Below, piece after piece: positions 16,328-25,207 of a stretch of 64,000 nt of DNA. Position 1 is the stretch's first letter; each line of letters starts with the position of its first letter. A program made the translations under genes and the position numbers. The notes under the pieces are model-generated. The model saw only the letters and a list, made by a program, of their open reading frames with translations, was not told where the DNA came from and ran no database searches. The stretch comes from Sorangium cellulosum (lineage in GTDB: Bacteria; Myxococcota_A; Polyangia; Polyangiales; Polyangiaceae): NCBI RefSeq assembly GCF_002950945.1, contig NZ_CP012673.1, forward strand, positions 11,484,501 to 11,548,500, given 5' to 3'.

Positions 16328-17712
16328 GGGCGGCCGAGGATCTCCGCCGCGGCGGCCGCGAAGGCGCCGCGCGGGTGACGCGCGAGGTAGTCCTCGGCGA
16401 TCGGCCGCGCCGCGGCCTCGCCCCGGGAAGCGCGCACCACCATCATCTTCCGCCCGAGCGCCTCGGCGGCGAGCGACCCCGCGGGCGACTCGGCGAGGTA
16501 CCGGTCGTACCAGCCGATGGCCGCCGCGGGCGATCCCGGCTCGGCCATGCGGCCGAGCAGGAACGCGGCCGATCGCGCCTCGGGCGAGCCGGCGAAGCGC
16601 GCGCGCTCGGCGAGCAGGACCCGCTCCGCGAGGTCGTTCCGCCCCGCGTAGCGCGCGGCGTCGGCCAGCGCGGCGAGCTCGGAGAGCGGGCTCGCGGCGA
16701 TGACGGCGTCGATCCCGCGGGACTCGGCGTCGGCGATCGCCCCGGCGAAGTCGCCGCGGGCCACGCGCTCGCGGTAGCGCTGCGGCTCGGTCACGCGGGC
16801 CGGCGCCGCGCTCGGCACGAGCGCAGGCGCGGCGCGCTCGACCGCGGCGCCCGCGCCTGCCTTCTCGTCGCGGCCGCCCTTCACCTCGCGCCCGCCCTTC
16901 TCGTCGCGGCCGCCCTCCTCGCGCCCGCCCTTCCCGTCGGATCCTGCCGCCCCGCTGGCCTCGGCCATCGTACCCGCGTCGGCCGCAGCCTCGCGCCTCG
17001 CGTCCGCGCCCGGCTCGCCGCCCTCCGGCGCGCGCAGATCGGCGGCGGCCTTCTGGTCGGCGATCGTGAGCTCGCCGCGGACGACGTCCGCCACCAGGCG
17101 CTGCCCGCCCTTGAGCCCGATGCCGCCGGCCGCGAGCGGGCCGCGCACGGCGACCGAGCCGCTCTGCATCGTCAGCTCGAGCCGCTCGTCCTGCCAGCTC
17201 AGGTCGAACTCCGTGCCCGTCACCGCGACGGTGAACGGCCCCGCCTCGGCGATCCACTCGGCGCCCGGCAGGTGCACGACCTCGAAGTGCGCGGCGCCGC
17301 GCTCGATGTGGATCGCCGCCCCGCGCGCCGTGACCGCCGCGATGCGCCCGCGCGCCCCCGGCGCGAAGCGGACGGTCGTCCCCTCGCTGAAGCGCGCCGT
17401 CGCGCCGCCCTCCCCCGCGCGCACGTAGCTGTCCGCGGGCGCGGCCCCGTCGATCCGCACCTCGAGGCGCGCCGCCGGGCGGAGCCACCACAGGCCCGCG
17501 ATCACGAGCAGCGGCGCGAGCGCTGCCGGGACGAGCCAGCGCCGCTGCCACGGCGCGCCGCGCGGCGCCGCCCGCTCGACCTCCTCGATCAGCCGCGCGC
17601 GACCGCGCGCGAGCGCGGCGTCCGTCCGCGCCACCGCGCCGGCATCACGCGCCATCGCGGTGAGCCGCCGCAGGGCGACCTCCGGGGGGACCTCGGGCCT
17701 CGGGTCAGCCAT
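16324..17712 (-). CDS. FecR-domain membrane protein (putative sigma regulator) with TPR tail
   Basis: A 462-residue protein. The order is a cytoplasmic N-terminus (about 1-60, containing LRRLTAMARDAG), one membrane segment (WLVPAALAPLLVIAGLWWL), and a periplasmic FecR domain (about 95-230, including FTVAVTGTEFDLSWQDERLE and GSVAVRGPL). A low-complexity linker of repeated GG-R/K-D/E units (GGRDEKGGREVKGGRDEK) leads to a C-terminal TPR/YbgF-like helical region. FecR-type proteins control an adjacent ECF sigma factor in response to an envelope signal. The start overlaps the sigma gene by 8 nt. Three in-frame ATGs (17712, 17733, 17754) fall in a 21-bp tandem repeat; 17712 gives MADPRPEV and is preferred. 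Confidence 0.8.
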   Translation of the reverse strand: MADPRPEVPPEVALRRLTAMARDAGAVARTDAALARGRARLIEEVERAAPRGAPWQRRWLVPAALAPLLVIAGLWWLRPAARLEVRIDGAAPADSYVRAGEGGATARFSEGTTVRFAPGARGRIAAVTARGAAIHIERGAAHFEVVHLPGAEWIAEAGPFTVAVTGTEFDLSWQDERLELTMQSGSVAVRGPLAAGGIGLKGGQRLVADVVRGELTIADQKAAADLRAPEGGEPGADARREAAADAGTMAEASGAAGSDGKGGREEGGRDEKGGREVKGGRDEKAGAGAAVERAAPALVPSAAPARVTEPQRYRERVARGDFAGAIADAESRGIDAVIAASPLSELAALADAARYAGRNDLAERVLLAERARFAGSPEARSAAFLLGRMAEPGSPAAAIGWYDRYLAESPAGSLAAEALGRKMMVVRASRGEAAARPIAEDYLARHPRGAFAAAAAEILGRP

Positions 17713-18391
17713 CGCTGCGCTCCTCCACGCCATCGCCGCGCTCCTCCGCGCCATCGCCGCGCTCCTCGGCGGGCGCGATGTAGGCGGCGAGCAGCGGATC
17801 CCGCTCCGCCATCGCGCGGACCCGCGCGGTCACCTTGGCCAGGTGGCGCTTGGCGGTGGCCAGCGACATCCCGCTCGCCTGCGCGGTCTCGGCGAGCTCC
17901 AGCCCCTCGACGTGGCGCAGCACGAAGAGCAGCCGCGCCCTGTCGTCCAGCGTGTCGAGCAGCGCGTAGAGCCGCGCGACCGCCTCGCGCGCGCCCTCGT
18001 CGACGCCCTCGGCGGGCCCGTCCGGCAGCACGCCGCTGTCGGTGATCGAGAACCAGCGCCGGAACCGCCGGCGCCGCAGCGCCGACCGCGCCACGCGCAC
18101 GGCGATGCCGAGGAGGAACGGCCGCAGCGCCGCCGGGTCGCGCAGCTTCTTCACCTCGCGGAAGAAGTGCAGGAACGTCTCCTGGACGTGGTCCTCGACG
18201 TCGCCGCCCGGGCCGAGCACGCGGCGGAGGAGGCCGTGCACCTGCGCGCCGTAGCGGTCCCAGACGGCGCCGGCGGCGCCGGGCTGGCCCTCCGCGGCCG
18301 CGCGCGCGAGGCCGGCGTCGTCGAGATCCGCCACGGCGCGCGCGCGGACGAGCGTGAGCCGAGGAGCTGGGGCTGGGCTGGCCAAGATCAC
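17705..18391 (-). CDS. ECF-type RNA polymerase sigma factor
   Basis: A 228-residue sigma-70 of the extracytoplasmic-function group. Region 2 spans about residues 30-95 (WDRYGAQVHGLLRRVLG, then DVEDHVQETFLHFF). Region 4 is at about 145-200 (DDRARLLFVLRHVEGLELAE, with the HTH ETAQASGMSLATAKRHL). The C-terminus ends in a short acidic/Gly repeat (AEERGDGAEERGDG, VEERSDG) made by a 21-bp tandem repeat in the DNA. The GTG at 18391 lacks a good ribosome site, so the true start could be somewhat downstream. It leads a three-gene operon with the FecR protein and a secreted protein. Confidence 0.88.
   Translation of the reverse strand: MILASPAPAPRLTLVRARAVADLDDAGLARAAAEGQPGAAGAVWDRYGAQVHGLLRRVLGPGGDVEDHVQETFLHFFREVKKLRDPAALRPFLLGIAVRVARSALRRRRFRRWFSITDSGVLPDGPAEGVDEGAREAVARLYALLDTLDDRARLLFVLRHVEGLELAETAQASGMSLATAKRHLAKVTARVRAMAERDPLLAAYIAPAEERGDGAEERGDGVEERSDG
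17710..17772. repeat. 21-bp tandem repeat, 3 units, across a sigma/FecR overlap
   Basis: Units at 17710-17730, 17731-17751 and 17752-17772 (catcgccgcgctcctccgcgc type) differ at only a few bases. Each unit is seven codons, so copy-number change stays in frame. On the minus strand it lengthens the EERGDGA tail of the sigma factor and also supplies an extra in-frame ATG for the FecR gene per unit. Confidence 0.85.
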
Positions 18392-18572
18392 GGGAGCTGA
18401 AATAGGTGGTCGCGCCGCGATCCCGGTGGCTCACAAAAGAGACGGGGGCGCGCCGAGCGCCCCCTCCAGGTCGCCTCGACGACGGCCGTGAGCCGCCCGG
18501 GGCCCCGCAGGCGCCAGCGCCCGAGGTGACGCAAGGGCGCGGGCGGCCGCGATGCCACCCGCGCCGCCCCGC

Positions 18573-19322
18573 TCACCTCGCCCCCGCGTCGCTCACCGCG
18601 ATCAGCGCCCCGAGCGCGGCCGCGCACACCGTCTCGGTGCGCAGCGTCAGCGCGCCCAGGCGCACGCGCTCGAACCCCAGCGCCGCGCACACGCCGAGCT
18701 CCTCCGGCGTGAGCCCGCCCTCCGGACCGACGACGAACGCCGCCTCCATGCCGGGCCGGAGCGCCGCGAGCCGCGCCCCGAGCGGCGTCTCCGCGTAGGG
18801 GTCCAGGCACATCCCCAGCGCGCCGCCCTCGCCCGCGCGCGCCGCCGCGAGCGCCGCCGCGAGCCCCACCGGCGCGTCGACCTGCGGCGCGTCGCCGCGG
18901 CCGCACTGGCGCGCCGCCTCCACCGCGATCCGGCGCCAGCGCTGGCTCCGGTCCTCGGCCGGGCGCGCCACGCTGCGCGCCGAGATCGCCGGGATGATCC
19001 GCGTCGCGCCGAGCTCCGTCGCGTCGCGCACCACCGCGTCCATCTTGTCCCCCTTGCCCACCGCCTGGATCCACGTCACGCGCCGGCCCGGCCGCAGCGC
19101 CGCGGGGCGCGGCGCGTCGATGCGCACCTCCGCGCTGCGGCGGCCGATCGCCTCGAGCGTGGCGTCCGCCTCGATCCCGAGCTCCGGGTCGAACACGATG
19201 AAGCGGTCGCCCTCGCGCAGGCGGTGCACACGCACGACGTAGCTGGCCGCCTCCGCCGGCAGCGCGATCACGCCGGGCGCGATCGCGCCGAGCGGCACCC
19301 GCAGGAGCCCCTGGCCGCTCAT
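18573..19322 (-). CDS. rsmE: 16S rRNA (uracil-1498-N3)-methyltransferase RsmE
   Basis: A 249-residue SPOUT-class methyltransferase that methylates N3 of U1498 in 16S rRNA with SAM. The N-terminal PUA-like part contains HRLREGDRFIVFD. The catalytic knot has VVGPEGGLTPEE and the C-terminal GALTLRTETVCAAAL, both hallmark RsmE motifs. Length is normal for the family. The ATG at 19322 overlaps the prmA stop by 4 nt, and the prmA-rsmE order is common in bacteria. Nothing looks degenerate. Confidence 0.92.
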   Translation of the reverse strand: MSGQGLLRVPLGAIAPGVIALPAEAASYVVRVHRLREGDRFIVFDPELGIEADATLEAIGRRSAEVRIDAPRPAALRPGRRVTWIQAVGKGDKMDAVVRDATELGATRIIPAISARSVARPAEDRSQRWRRIAVEAARQCGRGDAPQVDAPVGLAAALAAARAGEGGALGMCLDPYAETPLGARLAALRPGMEAAFVVGPEGGLTPEELGVCAALGFERVRLGALTLRTETVCAAALGALIAVSDAGAR

Positions 19323-20284
19323 CCCGCGGCGGGCGCCGCGCCGTCCGGCGCACGGAACAGGAGCGCCACCCAGCCCTCGCCCCCCGCGTCGCCCCGCCCC
19401 GCCGGCCGCGCCGGGCCGCGCTCGCCCCGCGGCGACGCGGGATCCGGCCGGGTCGCCACGTGCTCGAGCGCCCGCGGCAGCGACGTGTACCGCGCCACGA
19501 GGTCGTCGCGCTCGCTCTCGAGGATGCCCGACAGGATCAGCCGCCCGCCGGGCGCGAGCACGCGCGCGAGCTCGGGCGCCATCGGCCGGAGCACCCGCGC
19601 CTCGATGTTCGCGACCACCCACGGGAACCGCCGCGTCACCGCCTCCACCGTGCCGGCGCTCGCGTCGATGCGCCCCTCGAGGCCGTTGCGCGCGGCGTTC
19701 TCGAGCACGACCTCGATCACGTCGTCGTCGTTGTCGATCGCGACGGCCCGCTCCGCGCCGAGCAGCAGCGCGACCAGCGCGAGGATGCCGCTGCCCGTGC
19801 CCACGTCGAGGATCTCGCGGCCGCGGAGCTCGGCCGCGTGCTCGTCGAGCAGCTCCGCCACGAGCGCGGTCGTCGCGTGCAGCCCCGTGCCGAACGCCCT
19901 GCCGGGCTCGAGCAGCAGCGCCCGTTCCCCCTCGCCGCGCGGCGTGTGCTCGACCCACGGCGGCACGACCGTGATCGTGGGCGTCAGCGCGAACGGCGCG
20001 AAGTGCTCCTTCCACGCGTCGCGCCAGGCGTCGCCCACCACCTCCTCGAGCCGCGCCTCGAGCGGCGGCGAGAGCTCCCCGAGCGCCGCGATGGCCGCGG
20101 CCGCCTCCTCGTGGTCCTCGAAGCTCGCGACGAGCGTCACCTTGCCCGAGAGCGCCCCGCGCACGAGCGTCTGCTCGTCGCGCTGCTCGACGCCGCTCGC
20201 CCCCAGCTCGAACAGCGCCGCGGCGATCTCGTCCGCCTCCGGCTCGGGCACATCCACTGCAACGAACGGGTATCGAGGCTCCAC
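19319..20284 (-). CDS. prmA: Ribosomal protein L11 methyltransferase PrmA
   Basis: A 321-residue class I SAM-dependent methyltransferase expected to methylate ribosomal protein L11. The N-terminal L11-recognition domain (about 1-70) is followed by the linker with LLLEPGRAFGTGLHATT, then motif I EILDVGTGSGILAL and WVVANIEARV near the active site. A Pro/Gly/Arg-rich insert near the C-terminus (SPRGERGPARPAGRGDAG) is longer than in typical PrmA and may be a lineage-specific loop. Start ATG at 20284. rsmE follows with overlap. Confidence 0.9.
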   Translation of the reverse strand: MEPRYPFVAVDVPEPEADEIAAALFELGASGVEQRDEQTLVRGALSGKVTLVASFEDHEEAAAAIAALGELSPPLEARLEEVVGDAWRDAWKEHFAPFALTPTITVVPPWVEHTPRGEGERALLLEPGRAFGTGLHATTALVAELLDEHAAELRGREILDVGTGSGILALVALLLGAERAVAIDNDDDVIEVVLENAARNGLEGRIDASAGTVEAVTRRFPWVVANIEARVLRPMAPELARVLAPGGRLILSGILESERDDLVARYTSLPRALEHVATRPDPASPRGERGPARPAGRGDAGGEGWVALLFRAPDGAAPAAG

Positions 20285-20465
20285 CTGGCTTGCTCCGTCA
20301 CGCCCGCCAGCCTGAAGAGCGGCGGCGGCGCGGCCGCGAGCCTAGCGAAAATCTCGCGCCGCGCAGCTGCCGATCGCGCGCAGGCGTGATCGCCCGGAGG
20401 TGCAGGAAGATCCGGAAGATCCCCGCGCTCACACGCCCCTCCCTCCGCAGCGGATGCCCGCCGCT

Positions 20466-21161
20466 CTAGCGCCCGACGTAGCGCCGCCGCGACGGGACCG
20501 AGACGAGCACCTCCGCGCGGGACGCCGGCGGCGGCACGCGCTCGCCGTCGTGCAGCACCATCGCGGTGAGGCGCCCGCCGTAGACCGCGCCCGTGTCGAT
20601 CCCCGTGGCCCACGCGTGCATCTGCGGCTCGCTGCGCGCGTTGTGGCCGAACACGACGTGCGGCGGGCCCTGGTACGTCGCGCCCCACAACGTCTTGCCG
20701 CCGCGGCGCTCGACCGGCTCGCCGTAGCGCCCGAGACAGCGCACGTACATCAAGGTGTGCGGGTCCTGCCGCTCGATCGGCAGCCCCGGGATGAGGCCGG
20801 CGTGGACGACGCGCAGCCCGTGCTCCGGCAGATCCATCCAGTACGGCAGCGTCTCGAGCCAGGCCCAGTCGCGCTTGCGCAGCTGCTGCGCCGTCTCCTT
20901 CGAGAGCTCCCCGAGCGGCTCGCCGCGCGGATCGCTGCGCCCGGCGCGCCAGCGGAGCAGCCGATCCTCGTGGTTGCCCCGCACCGACACCGCCCCGATC
21001 TCCCGGAGCAGGTCGAGCGTTCCGCACGGATCGGGCCCTCGCACGATCAGATCGCCCACCATGACGACCCGGTCGCCCGACGTGAAGCCGACGTGCTCGA
21101 TCAGCCGTGCCAGCTCATCCCGGCAGCCGTGAACGTCACCGATGATGATCGTGCGCGGCAT
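20466..21161 (-). CDS. Calcineurin-like metallophosphoesterase (PrpE/ApaH-like)
   Basis: A 231-residue phosphoesterase of the PPP/bis(5'-nucleosyl)-tetraphosphatase type. It contains the metal-binding series IIIGDVHGCRDEL (GDxHG), VMVGDLIVRGPD (GDxxxRG, with the usual Asp replaced by Ile), VSVRGNHED (GNHE) and, further on, VVHAGLIPG and VVFGHNARSE. Substrate cannot be fixed from sequence: Ap4A, phosphoprotein or cyclic nucleotides are all possible. The ATG at 21161 is selected because the first strand begins immediately after it. It stands alone, downstream of glgC on the same strand. Confidence 0.85.
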   Translation of the reverse strand: MPRTIIIGDVHGCRDELARLIEHVGFTSGDRVVMVGDLIVRGPDPCGTLDLLREIGAVSVRGNHEDRLLRWRAGRSDPRGEPLGELSKETAQQLRKRDWAWLETLPYWMDLPEHGLRVVHAGLIPGLPIERQDPHTLMYVRCLGRYGEPVERRGGKTLWGATYQGPPHVVFGHNARSEPQMHAWATGIDTGAVYGGRLTAMVLHDGERVPPPASRAEVLVSVPSRRRYVGR

Positions 21162-21447
21162 CGCACAGCAAACGTAGCAGGGACGCCCGGTCAAGGGGGC
21201 GCTGCAGGCCCCGACCCCCCGCGTGAACCGAGCTCGAGCGCGCCGCGCGCGGCGGGCGAGCGGCCGCTAGCCTGCGATGGCAGCAGGTATATTCCTTTTT
21301 AGTTACAGACAGTTACGAGCCACGCACCGGACGCCGCCGGGGTCGCCTGGCGGCTGGCGCACGGCTCCGTCCGGCGCGCGCGCCCCCCCGGCGCGGCGCG
21401 CTGGAGGGGGGAACGGCGCACGGGCGCGGGCGCCTCGGTCAGGGGTC

Positions 21448-22716
21448 TTACGGGGAGTCGATCTTGGCGCGCTTCGGGATCACGACGATCCCGCCCTCGC
21501 TGACGAACCACTTCTTGCGGTCCTCCTCGAGGTTGAAGCCGATCTCGGCGCCGGCGGGGATCTCGACGTCCTTGTCGATGATGCAGCGGCGCAGCTTGAC
21601 GTGGCGCCCGATCTTCACGTCCTCGAACAGCACGCACTCCTCGATGTGGCTGAACGAGTTCACGCGGACGCGGTTCGAGAGCACGCTGCGGTGGATCCGG
21701 CCGCCGGAGATGATGCACCCGAGGGACACGAGGCTGTCGGTCGCGATGCCGACGCGCGCGTTCGCCTCGTCGCGGAACACGAACTTCGCGGGCGGGTCGT
21801 GGCTGATGCCCGTCCGGATCGGCCAGCGCGGGTTGTAGAAGTTGAACGCCGGCTGGATGCTGACGAGATCCATCTGCGCCGCCCAGTACGCGTCGATCGT
21901 CCCGATGTCGCGCCAGTAGCCCGCGCCCTCGTCCTCGCCGGGGACGCGGTTCTCGTGGAAGTCGTAGACGTAGACGCGGGCGCCGCTCTGGACCATCCGC
22001 GGGATGATGTCGCGCCCGAAGTCGTGCGCGCTCTCCTCCGTCGCGGCGTCCTGCTCGAGCACGTCGAGCAGCGCCGGGGTCTTGAAGATGTAGTTGCCCA
22101 TCGAGGCGAGGCACATGCCCGGCCGGCCCGGCATGCTCGGCGGGTCCTGCACCTTCTCGTGGAACGCGATGATGCGCCCCGACTCGTCGCACTCGATGAC
22201 GCCGAAGGAGCGGGCCTCCTCCTTCGTCACCGGGATGGCGGCGACGCTCACGTCGGCGTCGCGCGCCAGGTGATCGTGCAGCATCTGGCGCACGTCCATC
22301 TTGTAGACGTGGTCGCCGCCGAAGATGCAGAGGTGCTCGGGCGACTCGTCGGTGATGACGTGCTGGGTCTGGTAGACGGCGTCGGCCGACCCCTTGAACC
22401 AGCTCTTGCCCGTGCGCTGCTGCGCCGGGACGGTCTCGATGAAGCTGTCGAGCATCGGCGACAGGCGCCAAGCTCGGGCGATGTGCTCGTCTAGCGACGC
22501 GCTCTTGTACTGCGTGAGGATCTTGATTCGGTGCAAGCCGGAGTTGACGAAGTTCGAGAGGACGATGTCGATGATCCGGTAGCGGCCGCCGAACGGCACG
22601 GCTGGCTTCGCCCGATCGTGCGTGAGCGGGCCAAGCCGGCGGCCTTCGCCGCCCGCGAGGATCATCACCAATACCTTCGACGCTTCGAACGCCGCGCGCA
22701 GGGTCGTCTCGCGCAT
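21448..22716 (-). CDS. glgC: Glucose-1-phosphate adenylyltransferase GlgC
   Basis: A 422-residue ADP-glucose pyrophosphorylase, which makes ADP-glucose from ATP and glucose-1-phosphate for glycogen synthesis. The nucleotidyltransferase signature MILAGGEGRRLGPLTHDRAK lies near residue 18, followed by PFGGRYRIIDIVLSN. FGGDHVYKMD and YWRDIGTIDAYW are the usual sugar and catalytic motifs. The last ~130 residues form the left-handed beta-helix (ISGGRIHRSVLSNRVRV). The start at ATG 22716 matches the family length; the long upstream extension of the open frame is GC-rich non-coding sequence. No other glycogen genes are adjacent. Confidence 0.92.
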   Translation of the reverse strand: MRETTLRAAFEASKVLVMILAGGEGRRLGPLTHDRAKPAVPFGGRYRIIDIVLSNFVNSGLHRIKILTQYKSASLDEHIARAWRLSPMLDSFIETVPAQQRTGKSWFKGSADAVYQTQHVITDESPEHLCIFGGDHVYKMDVRQMLHDHLARDADVSVAAIPVTKEEARSFGVIECDESGRIIAFHEKVQDPPSMPGRPGMCLASMGNYIFKTPALLDVLEQDAATEESAHDFGRDIIPRMVQSGARVYVYDFHENRVPGEDEGAGYWRDIGTIDAYWAAQMDLVSIQPAFNFYNPRWPIRTGISHDPPAKFVFRDEANARVGIATDSLVSLGCIISGGRIHRSVLSNRVRVNSFSHIEECVLFEDVKIGRHVKLRRCIIDKDVEIPAGAEIGFNLEEDRKKWFVSEGGIVVIPKRAKIDSP

Positions 22717-23189
22717 GGGACCGAGAGGGTACTCGATCGATGTTGCCCGCGCGAAGAGCGGAAACGCGCCCCCGGCGTATTGCGGGCAACCGGGCGTCGA
22801 CCGGCCCGGCGGCGCCGCCGAGGCCGGCGCGCCCTGGCAATGCGCCGCGCGCCTCGCTCCCCGGGCAGCGCGGCCGGCGCCGGCGCGCCGTTCCGGAGCG
22901 CGGCGCGCGCTCGCGCCGGGCAACGCGGCCCGCGCCTCGGGCGGGCCGCCGCGCCGCCGCCGCGCTGCCCGGGGAGCGCGCCCGCGCCCCCCCCATGGCC
23001 ACTTGATGAAGCGCGGGGGACGTTCCCGTTTCTCTTTACGATCTGCTCGCCGCCGTGTTAGCCGTTTGCGCCGCCGCGGCGCTCGCGAGAGGCACCTGGC
23101 GCACGTGGTGCACTGCTGTCCGGCGGCTACTCCAGAGCTGGATCTTTCCTGCTGGATGTGCCTGCCGCCCTGTTGACCCTGGAGATGCC
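22717..23189. other. Intergenic, extremely GC-rich
   Basis: About 470 bp between the divergent glgC and lipoprotein genes. It is dominated by short GCGCGCC/GGCGCGC runs with low-complexity open frames on both strands that I do not accept as genes. Both promoters must lie here; none is recognisable by eye. Confidence 0.4.
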
Positions 23190-23894
23190 ATGAACGTCCG
23201 ATTCGGTCGAACCCTCGCCGCCGCTCTCCTCCTCGTCGCGGGCACTTCAGGGTGCGGAACGGACGAGCAGCCATACCAGCCGAAGCCCGCGTTCAGCGGC
23301 CGGAAGGCGAACCTGCCCGCGGTGCCGACGCTGCCGGCGAAGGCCAAGAAGCAGGGCGACGCTTACACGGTCTGGGGCCTCACGCACGACCTCCGGAGCC
23401 GCGTCCACGCCGACGAGGTGAACGGCAAGAAGGTCTCGGTCGTCGGCTACATCGTGAAGACGAACCTCCAGGAGGCTCCGCCCTGCGCCGTGCACAAGAC
23501 CGGCAAGGCCGACGCGGCCGACTGCAAGGCGCCAGTCCCGAGCTTCGCGATCGCCGACGAGAAGGGCGAGACGAAGGACATGATCGACGTGATGGGCTGG
23601 GCCTCGAACTTCGCGCAGATCTACAGCATGATCGAGGCGATCGACAAGGCGCCGCGCGGCAAGGAGAACGAGGCGAAGCTCACGGACGAGTTCTGGGGCC
23701 AGGAGCTGCCGAACCCGATCCCGAACGTCGGCGCCAAGGTGAAGGTCACCGGCACGTACGGCGTGACGTTCACGAAGTCGACCGGCGGCGCCGCCGCCAA
23801 CCCGAAGTACGGCATCCTCTCGGCGGAGACGATCGAGTACCTCGAGCCGCCCCCCGAGAAAGCGACGCTCCCCGGCCAGAAGCGCCGCCCCTAG
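23190..23894 (+). CDS. Lipoprotein of unknown function
   Basis: A 234-residue lipoprotein: signal MNVRFGRTLAAALLLVAG, lipobox TSGC, Cys near residue 22. The mature protein contains KKVSVVGYIVKTNLQEAPPC and, later, AKVKVTGTYGVTF and KYGILSAETIEYLEPPP. These are strand pairs resembling an OB-like fold (hint only). The ATG at 23190 follows GGAG with 5-nt spacing. The TAG stop (23892-23894) lies at the edge of hairpin repeat copy 2, so the last codons may have been altered by its insertion. No family recognised; likely attached to the outer membrane. Confidence 0.75.
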   Translation: MNVRFGRTLAAALLLVAGTSGCGTDEQPYQPKPAFSGRKANLPAVPTLPAKAKKQGDAYTVWGLTHDLRSRVHADEVNGKKVSVVGYIVKTNLQEAPPCAVHKTGKADAADCKAPVPSFAIADEKGETKDMIDVMGWASNFAQIYSMIEAIDKAPRGKENEAKLTDEFWGQELPNPIPNVGAKVKVTGTYGVTFTKSTGGAAANPKYGILSAETIEYLEPPPEKATLPGQKRRP

Positions 23895-24020
23895 AGCGAC
23901 GGTCACCCGCGGCGGATACGGGCCCACCTCGACGTTTTCGGTGCTCAGCGCACAGGAGTGCGCTTGCGCGCCGAAAACGCCGATCTGGGCCCGTCTCCTT
24001 TGCGGGTGACCGCCGCTCTG
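23893..24020. repeat. Hairpin/MITE-like repeat, copy 2
   Basis: About 128 bp, nearly identical in its core to copy 1 (241-369). The ends AGAGCGACGGTCACCCGC and GCGGGTGACCGCCGCTCT are inverted, and the inner CGTTTTCGG/CCGAAAACG and ACGGGCCC/GGGCCCGT arms are conserved. It lacks the 3' tail seen in copies 1 and 3. It sits between two convergent genes and overlaps the TAG stop of the lipoprotein gene. The position suits transcript ending or 3' end protection. Confidence 0.85.
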
Positions 24021-24060
24021 GGATCTGCGACGCGAGCCGGGGGCGGCCGCGGGGGGAGGC

Positions 24061-24444
24061 TCACCTGGAGAAGGCGCGGATGCCGCTGCTGGGCTCGGCG
24101 GCGGCGGACTCGAGGACGGCGTCGATGAGAAGGCGGCGCGACTCGGGATCGTGCGCCTCGCCGGGATCGATCCGCATCAGCGAGGCCGGGGACTGGCGGA
24201 CGATCGCGTCGAACGCGTCCGGGTCGAAACGGTAGAGGTCCTCCATCACGATGATCGCGTAGGGGAGCGACGTCGCCATCAGCACGCGGAGCGAGCGCAG
24301 ATCGCACTCGCGCACCAGGACCCCGAGGCGAGCCGCCGCGTCCCGGCACTCCGCAACGAACTCGGCGGGACAGCCGGCAACGACCACGAGCGGAACCGGG
24401 GGAGCGCTCGGGACGACGGCCCTCCGTGGCTTCAACTCGTCCAT
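24061..24444 (-). CDS. Small conserved-looking protein, receiver-like fold hint
   Basis: A 127-residue cytoplasmic protein. The central region alternates strands and helices (PLVVVAGCPAEFVAEC, VLVRECDL, YAIIVMEDLYRFDPDAFDAI), which is reminiscent of a response-regulator receiver. The phosphoacceptor Asp and the DD pair are missing, so it would not be a conventional receiver. The start at ATG 24444 gives a short basic leader. No family named. It faces the lipoprotein gene across hairpin repeat copy 2. Confidence 0.6.
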   Translation of the reverse strand: MDELKPRRAVVPSAPPVPLVVVAGCPAEFVAECRDAAARLGVLVRECDLRSLRVLMATSLPYAIIVMEDLYRFDPDAFDAIVRQSPASLMRIDPGEAHDPESRRLLIDAVLESAAAEPSSGIRAFSR

Positions 24445-24604
24445 ACGTGGCCCAGCCTAGTCCATGACGTGAGTACGCCTGCAAGGGAATTGTTCATGCA
24501 CACACCGGGTTCTCCGCTGCGCACGACGTGCTGGAGACGAGCGATTTCATGGAGGAACCACGGGGGGATCCAGGGGTCGCCGGGCGCGCCTCGGGCCACC
24601 CCCC

Positions 24605-24973
24605 TCAGCGGGCGCCGGCGCCGTGCTGGACGTGCCAGCCGCGGCGCTCCTCTACGTCCGCGCCGAGGAAGCTGATCCGACCGGACCGCTCCAGGCCGTC
24701 GACCAGCTCCTCCGCTTCGAGCTGCGAGAGGTCGAAGCGCTCGCAGAGCACGTCCCGGAACTGCGTCTTGCCCTGCACGTAGTCGGCGTCGACCAGCGGG
24801 CCGAGCACGACCGCAAGGGTCTCGGCCGCCAGCTCCAGGGTCAGCACCGGCGTGACCACGGTCTCTGCGGTCGTGCGGACGCTCTCGTCCGCCGTCTGGA
24901 CGGCCGCGTCGCCCACCGCCACGTTCTCGTCCCCCGTGATCAGGGTGCCGTACTCGACAGGGTTCCGATCCAT
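24605..24973 (-). CDS. Small acidic protein of unknown function
   Basis: A 122-residue protein with a Val/Thr-rich N-terminal half (GTLITGDENVAVGDAAVQ) and a helical C-terminal half containing a winged-helix-like stretch (VLCERFDLSQLEAEELVDGL followed by ERSGRISFLGADV). The first possible ATG (24979) is only 1 nt from GGAGG, whereas the second ATG (24973, MDRNPVEYG) is 7 nt away, so the second is chosen. No family recognised. Codon use looks like the rest of the genome. Confidence 0.55.
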   Translation of the reverse strand: MDRNPVEYGTLITGDENVAVGDAAVQTADESVRTTAETVVTPVLTLELAAETLAVVLGPLVDADYVQGKTQFRDVLCERFDLSQLEAEELVDGLERSGRISFLGADVEERRGWHVQHGAGAR

Positions 24974-25207
24974 CGTCATGCCTCCACCGGGTCCACACCC
25001 GGGCGGGCCCGGGGTCCGGCGCCCGCGCCGGGCGGCCCCTCACGCACATGGGGCGGAGGGGCGCGGAACGGAAGCCAGGGCCGCGAGGCCCCTCCAGCGA
25101 ATGTCGAACCCGGCCGCGGTTTCGGCGGGCACGCCGCGGGGAGATCGGAGAGACTAGGCTCGCAATCGGCCCGCCGTGCGCCGGGGGGAGCACTGGCCTA
25201 CTGAGGA

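Noticed and set aside
15188..17551. One minus-strand open frame of 787 codons joining FecR and the secreted-protein gene
   Set aside because: The part above 16327 is the wrong frame of the FecR gene; a signal peptide starts at 16327, so two overlapping genes explain the sequence.
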